In this document: positions 7,372-14,816 of the stretch, one piece after another | How positions within the stretch are numbered: position 1 is the stretch's first letter | Layout of the letters: every line of letters begins with the position of its first letter | NCBI RefSeq assembly: GCF_018614575.1 | Contig: NZ_JAGGOJ010000010.1 | Location: 310,001 to 374,000 of the forward strand | Source: Streptomyces sp. ISL-10 | GTDB lineage: Bacteria > Actinomycetota > Actinomycetes > Streptomycetales > Streptomycetaceae | Length of the DNA: 64,000 bases | Direction of reading: 5' to 3' | Translations under genes and position numbers: made by a program | The notes under the pieces: generated by a model | What the model was told of the DNA's origin: nothing | The model's database searches: none | The model's input: only the letters and a program-made list of their open reading frames with translations

Positions 7372-9381
7372 TCATCTCCGCTCGTCCCGGCCACCGGTGC
7401 GCCGCACCACGCGCAGCAGGTACGCGCGGCGGTCCAGGGGATCGTGGTCTGAGCGCGGCCGGGTGGGAGGCACGCCCCGGCAGGGGCGGTAGCGGGCGAA
7501 GGAGCTCTCCAGCACACCCTCGCCGCTGGTCAGTCGCGGCAGTTGACGCTCCACCCCGTGCACTTCGGCGGCGGGCAGTTCGCCCTGGATGACGTACGAG
7601 GAGCCCTTGACGACCGACACCCGCGGGACGGCGCGGTGCCGCGTCAGCATGGGCAGCACGGCTGCGACCATGTCCGCCGGGATCTCCAGGCGGAAGTCGT
7701 GCAGGGGCTCGTGGACTTCGGTGCCCGCCTGCCGGAGCGCGCTCATCAGCACGAGCGGGGTGAGGTGTCGGAAGTCTCCGGCCGTGCTGGACATGCTCTT
7801 GTCGAAGACGGCGTGGGCGTGACTCTGGCGGGGCGCGTAGCCGGAGTGCGTCAGGGTGACGACGCAGTCCGGGATCTCCCAGCCGTACAGCCCCTGGTGG
7901 AGGGTCTCCCGCACGGTCTCCTCGACAGCCTTGATGAACGCGTAGGGCATGGAGCCGAGTTCCACCTCCAGCCGGAACTCCACACCGCAGCCCGGCGGCG
8001 CCGGTTCGGCCCGCAGTCCGACGGTGGCGAGGAACGGATTCGGGTCGACGTGCAGGAACTCCACGGCCGTTCCCGTCCCCACCAGTCGTTCCACATGGAT
8101 TGTCGTCGTCTCGCAGAAGTCGACGCCGATGCCGAACTCGTCGGCGAGGGTGGCCTGGACGACCTCCTTCTGCACCTCGCCGTAGAGGGACACCGAGATC
8201 TCCTGCCGCAGCTCGTCCCGGCGCAGACGGATCAGCGGGTCCTGCTCGGCCAGTTGGGTCAGGGCGGCGTGCAGGGCCCCCCGGTCGCCCGGCCGGCGGG
8301 CGACGACGATCGTCTCCAGCGTCGGCGGGGCGAAGTGGTGGCCGGCGGTCCGCGCCGGTCCCGGTGCACCGATCGCGTCGCCGACGCGGATCGCCGAGAG
8401 CCCTCGCACAGTGGCGATCCGGCCCGCCGAGACGGACTCGCGCGCCATGGCCGCGCCATGCTCGAAGACCCTGATCCCGGTGACCTTTCCGTCTGTCCCA
8501 TCGCTGCCGAAGGACAGCGTGTCCCGGACCCGTACGGTGCCGGAGAACATCCGGACGTATGCGGTCTTCTCCCCGGCCGGGCCGCGTTCGACCTTGAACA
8601 CGGTGCCCGAGACAGGGCCGTCTACGTCGGCCGGTGCGGTCGGCAGCAGTTCGGTGATCGCGCCGATCAGCGCGTCGGTCCCGGCGCCGGTGATCGCCGA
8701 GCCGAAGAGCACCGGGTGCACCAGCCCGCTCCGGGTCTGCGCGGCCAGCGCGCCGCGCAGCCGGACGTCGGGCACCGCGTCCGCGGTGCCGTCGACATAG
8801 GCCGCGAGGAGGGCGTCGTCGTGCTCGGCGAGGAGTTCGGCCAGCTCGGACCGGAAGGCGGGACCGGTGCGCCGGCGGCTGACCGCACCGTGCGTGCCGA
8901 TCATGTCGGTTGAGGTCGTCGCGATGTGCGCCGGCGTCAGCTTCTCGCCGATCGCGTGCAGCAGGCTCTCGTATCGGGCACCGCCGCGGTCGATCTTGTT
9001 GACGAAGATCAGCGTGGGGATGCGGAGCCGCTGCAGCGTGCGCATCAGGATGCGGGTCTGCGCCTGGACTCCCTCGACCGCGGACACCACGAGCACCGCG
9101 CCGTCGAGGACGCCGAGGGCCCGCTCCACCTCGGCGATGAAATCGGGATGTCCGGGAGTGTCGATCAGATTGACCGTGACATCGTCGACGTCGAACGTGG
9201 CGACGGCGGCCTTGATGGTGATGCCGCGCAGCCGCTCCAGATCGAGCGAGTCGGTCCGCGTGCTCCCGTCGTCGACGCTGCCGAGCTCGTCGACCGCGTG
9301 CGCGGCGTGGAGCAGCCGCTCGGTCAGGCTTGTCTTGCCGGCGTCAACATGCGCCAGGATGCCCAGATTCAGCGTGTGCAC
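7372..9381 (-). CDS. Tetracycline-resistance ribosomal protection protein (OtrA/TetM-like GTPase)
   Basis: 669-aa translational GTPase of the EF-G-like ribosomal protection group, which displaces tetracyclines from the ribosome. The G1 motif AHVDAGKT (10-17), G3 DTPGH (74-78) and G4 NKID (128-131) are intact, followed by domains resembling EF-G II-V. Length matches OtrA (about 660) and TetM (about 640) rather than EF-G (about 700). Streptomyces carry such genes both in oxytetracycline clusters (otrA) and as stand-alone housekeeping-like copies; no tetracycline biosynthetic genes are visible here, so the second is likely. It is monocistronic and preceded by about 780 bp with no intact gene. 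Confidence 0.9.
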   Translation of the reverse strand: MHTLNLGILAHVDAGKTSLTERLLHAAHAVDELGSVDDGSTRTDSLDLERLRGITIKAAVATFDVDDVTVNLIDTPGHPDFIAEVERALGVLDGAVLVVSAVEGVQAQTRILMRTLQRLRIPTLIFVNKIDRGGARYESLLHAIGEKLTPAHIATTSTDMIGTHGAVSRRRTGPAFRSELAELLAEHDDALLAAYVDGTADAVPDVRLRGALAAQTRSGLVHPVLFGSAITGAGTDALIGAITELLPTAPADVDGPVSGTVFKVERGPAGEKTAYVRMFSGTVRVRDTLSFGSDGTDGKVTGIRVFEHGAAMARESVSAGRIATVRGLSAIRVGDAIGAPGPARTAGHHFAPPTLETIVVARRPGDRGALHAALTQLAEQDPLIRLRRDELRQEISVSLYGEVQKEVVQATLADEFGIGVDFCETTTIHVERLVGTGTAVEFLHVDPNPFLATVGLRAEPAPPGCGVEFRLEVELGSMPYAFIKAVEETVRETLHQGLYGWEIPDCVVTLTHSGYAPRQSHAHAVFDKSMSSTAGDFRHLTPLVLMSALRQAGTEVHEPLHDFRLEIPADMVAAVLPMLTRHRAVPRVSVVKGSSYVIQGELPAAEVHGVERQLPRLTSGEGVLESSFARYRPCRGVPPTRPRSDHDPLDRRAYLLRVVRRTGGRDERR

Positions 9382-9490
9382 GAAGTGTCATGTCCTTGAG
9401 TTGGGGGGCGTTTCCTTCCGGGAGGGACATGAGAGTTCCGCGCATGATCAGTGCTCCTGAATCGGTCGTGGCAGCCGTTCGTCCGGCGCT

Positions 9491-9515
9491 GTGCAGTGCA
9501 ACGCCGTGCAGTGCA
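9491..9515. repeat. Short direct repeat upstream of the ribosomal protection gene
   Basis: The decamer GTGCAGTGCA occurs twice (9491-9500 and 9506-9515), 15 bp centre to centre, about 110 bp upstream of the GTPase start on its template side. It could be a regulator site; no evidence beyond position. Between 9382 and 9890 I see no convincing gene. Confidence 0.35.
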
Positions 9516-9890
9516 GCAGAGGTGAGTGCGGGCGGACAACCGAATTGACGCGGCCGGACCGGGCGGCGGCACCGTTCCACCCGCGCTGACGCGGGGCTCC
9601 GGTGGTGGGTGAGAAGCCTGTTCGGGACGGACCGACTGGACGAACGGCTACTCGCTCCTCCCTCCGACGGTGACGACCGTACGGCCCCCGCCGCGGGACA
9701 CGATCCTTCCAGCACGGGCTTGAACTGCGTGCAGTCCGTCGCTGTCCAGGCGTGACGACCAGGGACAGCGGGCGGCAGTGGCTGTCCGCGCTCAAATGGA
9801 GCTTCGTGGTGAACCCACCGCGCGAGCGGCCAGGCCCTCACCTCCCGCACCACCTCCACCAGCCGACACCCCGGCCCATAACAGGGCCGC

Positions 9891-9992
9891 TTCGCGTTCG
9901 TCACCACCTCTGTCTCCAACGGCCTCGCCGCGTGCGAGAACGCGCGTACCGGGGCCTTCGACCTGCTGATCCTCGGCATCGGGCTGCGACCA
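9891..9992 (+). pseudogene. Possible response-regulator receiver remnant
   Basis: In the frame starting at 9891 the translation contains SNGLAACENARTGAFDLLIL, which looks like the helix-2 to strand-3 part of an OmpR-type receiver (usual form GLERARTGAYDLLVLDIGLP), ending GIGLR. The phospho-acceptor Asp that normally follows DLLVL is Gly here and the frame loses similarity on both sides, so at most this is a fragment of a decayed gene. There is no start codon or ribosome binding site. The rest of 9573-10092 shows nothing I can support. Confidence 0.35.
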
Positions 9993-10092
9993 CGGACGGG
10001 GGCCGATGCGTCGGGGCGTCCGGGAACGGCTCCGGCTGAGACCGGAACGGCACAACCCGCGCGGCAGCCGGTCGTCCCGCCCGTTTCCAGTT

Positions 10093-10107
10093 TTGCCGAG
10101 TCGGCAA
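10093..10107. promoter_or_regulatory. Perfect palindrome, likely operator of the oxidoreductase-methyltransferase gene
   Basis: TTGCCGA-G-TCGGCAA is a perfect 15-bp palindrome 58 bp upstream of the start at 10166. A nearby TTTGCC (10112-10117) could be an additional half-site. The symmetry suggests a dimeric regulator, for example of the Lrp/AsnC or ArsR type, but no regulator gene is adjacent. Confidence 0.5.
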
Positions 10108-10165
10108 GCTTCTTTGCCACAGGGCCGAATCGGGCGGAGTATCGCCGGGAAAGGGAGGTACGAAG

Positions 10166-11932
10166 ATGACCGCTTTCGCAGAACCGACAGGGGCCGCAGG
10201 GTCTTCGGGCACGAGGCCGCGCTACGACGTGGTGGTCGTCGGCGGCGGCGCGGCGGGGCTGAGCGGGGCGCTGACGCTGGTCCGCGCGCGGCGCTCGGTG
10301 CTCGTGGTCGACTCGGGCCGGCCGCGCAATGCCCCGGCCGGGCACGTCCACGGCTTTCTGACGCAGGACGGCGTGCCGCCGGCGCAGTTGCTGGCGGCGG
10401 GCCGCGACGAGGTGGCCCGTTACGGCGGCGAGTTCGTCCAGGGCACCGCGGCGTCGGCCGAGCGCCTGGACAGTGGGGGGTTCCGCGTCACGCTCGACGA
10501 CGCGTCCACCGTCGTCGCGGCCCGGCTGCTGGTGGCCACCGGCCTCGTCGACGAGCTGCCTGATGTGCCCGGAGTGGCGGAACGGTGGGGCCGCGATGTG
10601 CTGCACTGTCCGTACTGCCATGGCTGGGAGGTGCGCGACCGGGCGATCGGCGTCCTGGCCACCGGCCCGCTCGCGGCACAGCAGGCGCTGGTGTGGCGGC
10701 AGTGGTCCAAGGACGTGACGCTCTTCCTGCACACCGGACCCGAGCCGGGCGACGAGGAGTACGAACAGCTGGCCGCCCGCGAGATCGCGGTCGTGGACGG
10801 TCGGGTGACCGGCCTCGACGTGGCTGCCGGCGACACCGACGGCCGGCTGCGCGGCGTCCGGCTCGAGGGCGGCCGTGTCGTCGGGTGCGCCGCCCTGGTC
10901 GTCGCCCCGCGGTTCACGGCTCGCGCCGGCGTGCTCGCCGGTCTCGGCCTGGAGGCGGTCCAGCAGCGGCGGAACGGCGCAGTGATCGGCAGCTGCGTCC
11001 CGGCCGACGAGAGCGGTGCGACCGATGTCCCCGGGGTGTGGGTGGCGGGCAATGTCACCGCCGGCCTGGACAAGGTCGTCGGCGCGGCGGCCGCCGGGGT
11101 GCGCGCCGCGGTGGCGATCAACATCGATCTGATCAGCGAGGAGACCCGCCGGGAGGTCGTCGCCCGGCGGTCCCCCTTCTCCCCGCAGGCCGAGCGAGAG
11201 GTCTGCGAACGTGTGCTCGGCGAGCGCAGGCACGGCCTGAGCGCACCACAGCCGGGCAGCAGTTCCCACCGACACAGCACCGAGGAGCACCCACCGATGA
11301 TCGAAGGCCATGAGGGGAGCGCGGAGTTCTGGGACGCCCGCTACCGCGAGAGCGAGCGGATCTGGAGCGGCAATCCGAACGTCGCCCTCGTCCGTGAGGT
11401 CACCGGGCTGCGGCCCGGCACCGCACTCGATCTGGGCTGCGGCGAGGGCGCCGACGCGATCTGGCTCGCGCAACGCGGCTGGCGGGTGACGGCTACCGAC
11501 GTCTCCGCGGTCGCACTGGAGCGTGCGGCCCGTCACGCCGAGGAGTCGGGGGTCGCCGACGCGATCGAATGGCGCCGGCAGGATCTCGCCGTGTCGTTCC
11601 CGGACGGGGAGTTCGACCTGGTCTCCGCGCACTATCTGCACTCCCCGGGCGACCTGCCGCGCGAGGGCATCCTGCGCAGCGCGGCCTCGGCGGTCGCGCC
11701 CGGCGGCGTCCTGCTGGTCGTCGGGCACGCCGGTCCCGCCTCGTGGGAGCGGGCCGCGCACGAGGGTGTGCCCTTGCCGACGCCGCAGGAGGTCCTGGAG
11801 TCCCTGGAGCTGTCCGCGGACGGCTGGGAGGTGCAGCGCTGCGAGGAGTTCGAGCGGCTCCAGAACGACTTCCAGGGGCGGCCCGGCACGCGTAACGACA
11901 ATGTGCTGAGGCTCCGCCGCCTGCCCGGCTGA
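10166..11932 (+). CDS. Bifunctional thioredoxin-reductase-like oxidoreductase / SAM methyltransferase
   Basis: 588-aa single reading frame. Residues 20-330 are a thioredoxin-reductase-like flavoprotein: GGGAAG dinucleotide motif (26-31) and a redox CPYC (148-151) in the context CPYCHGWE, the pattern of dithiol oxidases such as GliT and HlmI rather than of true TrxR. After a Ser/His-rich linker, residues 378-588 are a class I methyltransferase (AEFWDARY entry motif; motif I LDLGCGEGAD) of the TehB/thiopurine-like type. ATG at 10166 has GGGAGG 7 nt upstream. An in-frame ATG at 11297 has its own GAGGAG 9 nt upstream, so a free methyltransferase could also be made. A role in oxidising and S-methylating small thiols is inference from the two domains. 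A palindromic operator lies upstream. Confidence 0.85.
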   Translation: MTAFAEPTGAAGSSGTRPRYDVVVVGGGAAGLSGALTLVRARRSVLVVDSGRPRNAPAGHVHGFLTQDGVPPAQLLAAGRDEVARYGGEFVQGTAASAERLDSGGFRVTLDDASTVVAARLLVATGLVDELPDVPGVAERWGRDVLHCPYCHGWEVRDRAIGVLATGPLAAQQALVWRQWSKDVTLFLHTGPEPGDEEYEQLAAREIAVVDGRVTGLDVAAGDTDGRLRGVRLEGGRVVGCAALVVAPRFTARAGVLAGLGLEAVQQRRNGAVIGSCVPADESGATDVPGVWVAGNVTAGLDKVVGAAAAGVRAAVAINIDLISEETRREVVARRSPFSPQAEREVCERVLGERRHGLSAPQPGSSSHRHSTEEHPPMIEGHEGSAEFWDARYRESERIWSGNPNVALVREVTGLRPGTALDLGCGEGADAIWLAQRGWRVTATDVSAVALERAARHAEESGVADAIEWRRQDLAVSFPDGEFDLVSAHYLHSPGDLPREGILRSAASAVAPGGVLLVVGHAGPASWERAAHEGVPLPTPQEVLESLELSADGWEVQRCEEFERLQNDFQGRPGTRNDNVLRLRRLPG

Positions 11933-11950
11933 GCAGCGGTGGGACGGGGT

Positions 11951-12009
11951 CCAGTGCCGGCGGGGACGGGGCCGCCCCGGCGGCGACGGCCGATCGCCGG
12001 CAGCCGGGG
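11951..12009 (+). repeat. Dispersed 59-bp intergenic repeat, copy A
   Basis: Begins 19 bp after the stop of the oxidoreductase-methyltransferase gene. It matches 25479-25537 at 51 of 59 positions, in the same orientation; there too it lies directly after a stop codon. It contains an imperfect GC stem (about 9 bp) and could act as a terminator carried by the repeat. Confidence 0.55.
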
Positions 12010-12090
12010 CATCATCCTGCCGGCATCGCGACGGTGGCCGACGCCCAGGACGATCTGCGGCTCGGCGCCGGGGCCGTCTCCGTCATCGCC

Positions 12091-12150
12091 TTCGACTTCG
12101 ACTTCGACTTCGACTTCGACTTCGACTTCGACTTCGACTTCGACTTCGAC
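12091..12150 (+). repeat. Hexanucleotide microsatellite (TTCGAC)10
   Basis: Ten perfect copies of TTCGAC. Because the unit is a multiple of three, several frames are open through it and would encode (DF)n, (ST)n or, on the minus strand, (VE)n. None of these frames has convincing flanking coding signals except a possible remnant downstream. Confidence 0.9.
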
Positions 12151-12429
12151 TCGGCTGCGACTCGACTTCGAGACGAACCTGGTCTTCGACTTCTTCGTCA
12201 CCAAGGAGCGCGTTCAAGCCTCCTACGAGCTGCCCCCAAGCCCGGCTGCACCTACGCGGCGTTTCTCCTACGCGGAGTTCTCCCAGGCGCTCCCGCTCGC
12301 CACCCGGCAGCCCGGCCGGCAGCACGACCTGGCCATCGCCTTCGACAAAGCGGCGGGCAAGGCCGTCCGGAAGGCCGACGGCCGCGAGGTCCTCCGCGTC
12401 GACGTCCTCGGCCGCTCCCGGCCGAGGAC
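12151..12429 (+). other. Probable gene remnant downstream of the microsatellite
   Basis: This stretch reads without stops on the plus strand as a protein-like segment (ETNLVFDFFVTKERVQASYE near its start, DLAIAFDKAAGKAVRKADGR later) with coding-like GC skew, but I find no credible start, no ribosome binding site and no family. The open frame continues through the repeat at 12430-12483 to a stop at 12494. It may be the 3' end of a gene whose 5' part was lost where the hexamer tract now lies. Confidence 0.3.
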
Positions 12430-12483
12430 GGCCTTGGGGACCACCGGTGCAGCCATTGACGCCAAGCAGTTGATCTTGGGCCT
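12430..12483 (+). repeat. Dispersed 54-bp repeat, left copy
   Basis: Begins GGCCTTGGGGACCA and ends with an AAGCAGTTGATCTTGG core. A second copy lies in inverted orientation at 20559-20611 with roughly 86 percent identity. The two bracket an 8.2-kb block holding a transposase fragment and several broken genes. It does not match Tn3 inverted repeats that I know; its nature is open. Confidence 0.65.
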
Positions 12484-12562
12484 CCAGCACGGATGATCAG
12501 TCCGGCATGTGGGTTCGATCGAAGATCGACGATCACTGGCAGGGCCTGGCTACGTTCCGTGC

Positions 12563-12770
12563 ATGCCGGTGGAATTTTTGACTGCTGAGCAGGCCGAGGC
12601 GTACGGGAAGTTCGCCGAGGAGCCGACGAGGACCGAGCTGGAGCGGTTCTTCTTCCTCGACGAGGAGGACCTGAAGCTGATCGCGAAGCGACGCGGTGAC
12701 CACAACCGCCTGGGCTTCACCCTCCAGATGTGCACGGTCCGCTACATCGGGCTGTTAATGGAGGACCCTC
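12563..12770 (+). pseudogene. Tn3-family transposase, N-terminal fragment
   Basis: The ATG at 12563 opens a frame of about 70 codons that matches the N-terminal DUF4158 region of Tn3-family TnpA: a VEFLTAEQAEAYGKF opening, RTELERFFFLDEEDLKLI, and GFTLQMCTVRYIGLLMEDP. Full-length TnpA is about 1000 aa; here similarity stops abruptly near 12770, where sequence on the other strand becomes folE. It contains a TTA codon (12754-12756). No resolvase, DDE domain or 38-bp terminal repeat is visible, so the element cannot move. It marks a past insertion followed by deletion. Confidence 0.85.
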
Positions 12771-13303
12771 CGACGCCTTTGGGTTCGAGGTGGTCTGGAG
12801 CCAGTCGGCGACCTGCTTGGTCAGGCGTTATTGGACCTGGGGCCGGCGTGCGAAGTGTTCGACGGCGCGGGCGAGTTGGACAGGCCGAGGATGCGGTGGC
12901 CGGGCAGGTAGCCGACGTGGGCAGTGCCGACGACGGGCAGCATGTGATGCTCGCACACTGATCGGACGGGGATGCTGCGTGCCAGCACCAACTGGTCGTA
13001 GCCCTCGTCGTTGGGGAAGGTCGTCAGGTCGAAGGGGCGGGGGCTGAACAGTTCGGCGTAGGCGCGGGCCATGCGGCCGGGGGTGCCCAGCATGCTTTCG
13101 GTGTTGGTTTCGATGCCGAGCGCTTTGAGGAACTGGGCGGCGGCGCGCTCGGCTTCGGCCAGGTCGATACCGCCGGTGTCTTGGACGACGCGCAGCGGGG
13201 TGATGGCCGGCAGCGTGGTCTGGGGCGCGGGAATGCCGGTGAACCGGGTGGGGAGGTCGGCCGTATCTGATGCCGAGGCCGTGGCCGGTGTGGCGAACTC
13301 CAT
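12771..13303 (-). pseudogene. folE: GTP cyclohydrolase I (folE), frameshifted and truncated
   Basis: Reads from ATG 13303 as FolE, first enzyme of tetrahydrofolate/pterin synthesis: TPGRMARAYAELFSP, then the zinc and active-site segment CEHHMLPVVGTAHVGYLPGH. At LGLSN the frame breaks: one G is missing from an expected AAG (near 12881), and the following sequence in the shifted frame reads LARAVEHFARRPQVQ, a TAA stop in place of a Glu/Asp codon, then RLTKQVADWLQ. Similarity ends near 12770 at the transposase fragment, so the last 20-30 residues, including the third zinc-ligand Cys, are gone. The product cannot be functional; a second folE must exist elsewhere. Confidence 0.88.
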
Positions 13304-13358
13304 GACGTTCTCCCCGGAGTAGGAAGAAGGCCCTGCGGGCGGCAGGTGACGGCGGTTC

Positions 13359-14084
13359 TCAGGGGCGCCGTGCGCTCGCGGGCGGTGAAGAAGCAGGCTG
13401 GAGGCGGACGCAGCAGTGGCCGGGGCCGGGCTGAAGGCATGCCTGGAGGCTGCTTTCGTCGAATCCTTCCAGCACGCCGCGGAGCAGGTGGAGGTTCATG
13501 CCGCACACCGTCTGGGTGTGCTCGCGGGCGAGCGCATGGAAGGGGCAGTTGCCCAGGACGATGGCGTCACCGTCGTAGCGCGGTTCGAATCCGTTGTCTT
13601 CCAGCAGGCCGAAGACGCCCGCTGGTTCTTGTCCGGCGAGCCGTGTGCCCAGTTCGTGGGCTTTTCGGTGCAGGACGATCCGCACCGGTTCACCGGTGGC
13701 CTCGGATTCCTCCAAGGCCTGTGCGAGGAGTCGTCCGGCCAGTTCGTAGTGCCGCTCGGGCAGGCTGACGGTGACCTGCTTGGTGGAGCGTTTGTAGAGC
13801 TTGGCGGGCCGGCCCGCTCCAGGGCCGGTGCGTCCGCTGCGCCGCTCGTAGACGGCGACGAGCAGTGATTCGTCGACCAGGCGGTCCAGGTGGAAGGCCG
13901 CAGTCTGCCGGGCAAGGCCGAGGGCCTCGGCGGCTTCGTCGCGGCTGACCGGTCCCGGCTGGCGCACGACGTGGTCGTAGAGCCTCCTGCGGGTCGGCTC
14001 GTCGAGAGCGGCGACGGCGGAGACGTCGGGGCGGGGTGCTTCTTTCGAGTGGTCCACGAACACCAGTGTAAAACCCAAAGCCAT
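13359..14084 (-). CDS. SufR-like HTH transcriptional regulator with cysteine cluster
   Basis: Up to 241 aa. N-terminal winged helix-turn-helix (VSRDEAAEALGLARQTAAFH, about 46-65), then the C-terminal SufR-type domain with cysteines at 180, 194, 216, 224 and 225 (NCPFHALAREHTQTVCGMN and PGHCCV), which in SufR proteins bind an Fe-S cluster and let iron-sulfur or redox status control DNA binding. It diverges from the DoxX gene, its likely target. The start is uncertain: GTG at 14057 lies 7 nt after a TACACT hexamer and could be a leaderless start, which would shorten the protein by nine residues. Confidence 0.85.
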   Translation of the reverse strand: MALGFTLVFVDHSKEAPRPDVSAVAALDEPTRRRLYDHVVRQPGPVSRDEAAEALGLARQTAAFHLDRLVDESLLVAVYERRSGRTGPGAGRPAKLYKRSTKQVTVSLPERHYELAGRLLAQALEESEATGEPVRIVLHRKAHELGTRLAGQEPAGVFGLLEDNGFEPRYDGDAIVLGNCPFHALAREHTQTVCGMNLHLLRGVLEGFDESSLQACLQPGPGHCCVRLQPASSPPASARRP

Positions 14085-14115
14085 TGACTAAAGAAGGTTT
14101 ACCCGCTTCTATAGT
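14084..14115. promoter_or_regulatory. Divergent promoter/operator between the SufR-like gene and doxX
   Basis: The inverted repeat AGAAG-N9-CTTCT (14092-14110) lies midway between the two genes and is flanked by TTGACT (14084-14089) and TATAGT (14110-14115) on the plus strand; their 20-bp spacing is longer than ideal and might require activation. This is the natural site for the divergent regulator. Confidence 0.4.
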
Positions 14116-14147
14116 TAGTGAAAGTTGTCGATAGAAGGAAGGGCGTC

Positions 14148-14585
14148 ATGTCGTCCGCAACCACAACCTCCACGTCCGCCACCCCCCGGCGGGCCGCGCT
14201 CACCGACCCCGGCTACCAGGCGTTCGTCATCCTGCGCACCGGGTTCACCGTGGCGCCGATCCTGTTCGGGCTGGACAAGTTCGCCAACCTGCTCGTCGAC
14301 TGGCCTACCTACCTCGCGCCCTGGATCAACGACATCGTTCCGGGCAGCGCCCAGGCGGCCATGTACGCCGTCGGAGTGATCGAGATCGTCGCGGGTCTCG
14401 CCGTCGCCCTCGCCCCGCGCTTCGGGGGCTGGCTGGTCGCCGGATGGCTCGCCGGCATCATCGTCAACCTGCTGACCATCCCCGGGCACTACGACGTCGC
14501 GCTGCGCGACTTCGGCCTCCTGCTCGGCGCGGTCGCCCTCGCCCGGCTCGCCCAGCGCTACCACGGCCGGCCGCAGCCGCACTGA
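14148..14585 (+). CDS. DoxX family integral membrane protein
   Basis: 145 aa with four predicted membrane helices (about 25-45, 70-90, 95-110 and 118-135) and the family-typical FVILRTGFTVAPILFGLDKF opening. DoxX-like proteins are associated with thiol and redox stress or membrane electron transfer, but their chemistry is poorly defined. The ATG at 14148 is preferred over the upstream GTG at 14118 because GAAGGAAGGG lies just before it. It diverges from a SufR-like regulator, so expression is probably tied to iron-sulfur or redox status (inference). Confidence 0.82.
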   Translation: MSSATTTSTSATPRRAALTDPGYQAFVILRTGFTVAPILFGLDKFANLLVDWPTYLAPWINDIVPGSAQAAMYAVGVIEIVAGLAVALAPRFGGWLVAGWLAGIIVNLLTIPGHYDVALRDFGLLLGAVALARLAQRYHGRPQPH

Positions 14586-14816
14586 CAGTCCGCGGAGCGC
14601 ACAGACGGCGAGGAGGCGGGTGAGCGTCAGGGGGCTCGCCCGCACGCGATGCGGTGCGGCCTCGACAGCCCGGAACGCAGTACGCACCTGCCCGGCAATC
14701 GAGTCGCCGACGTGGTCGCCGGCCTCCCCGCGTGTGAGGGAGTTCTGTGCCTCGCCCGCAGACGATCCGGGCGGCACGCAGAGGGCATGGCCCGAAGCGA
14801 CGCGAGGGAGAAGGTC

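Noticed and set aside
7372..9381. Part of a tetracycline biosynthetic cluster
   Set aside because: No polyketide synthase or tailoring genes nearby; stand-alone ribosomal protection genes are common in Streptomyces.
13570..13600. tRNA-like T-arm sequence (GGTTCGAATCC)
   Set aside because: It is inside the SufR-like coding region with no acceptor stem or anticodon arm around it.
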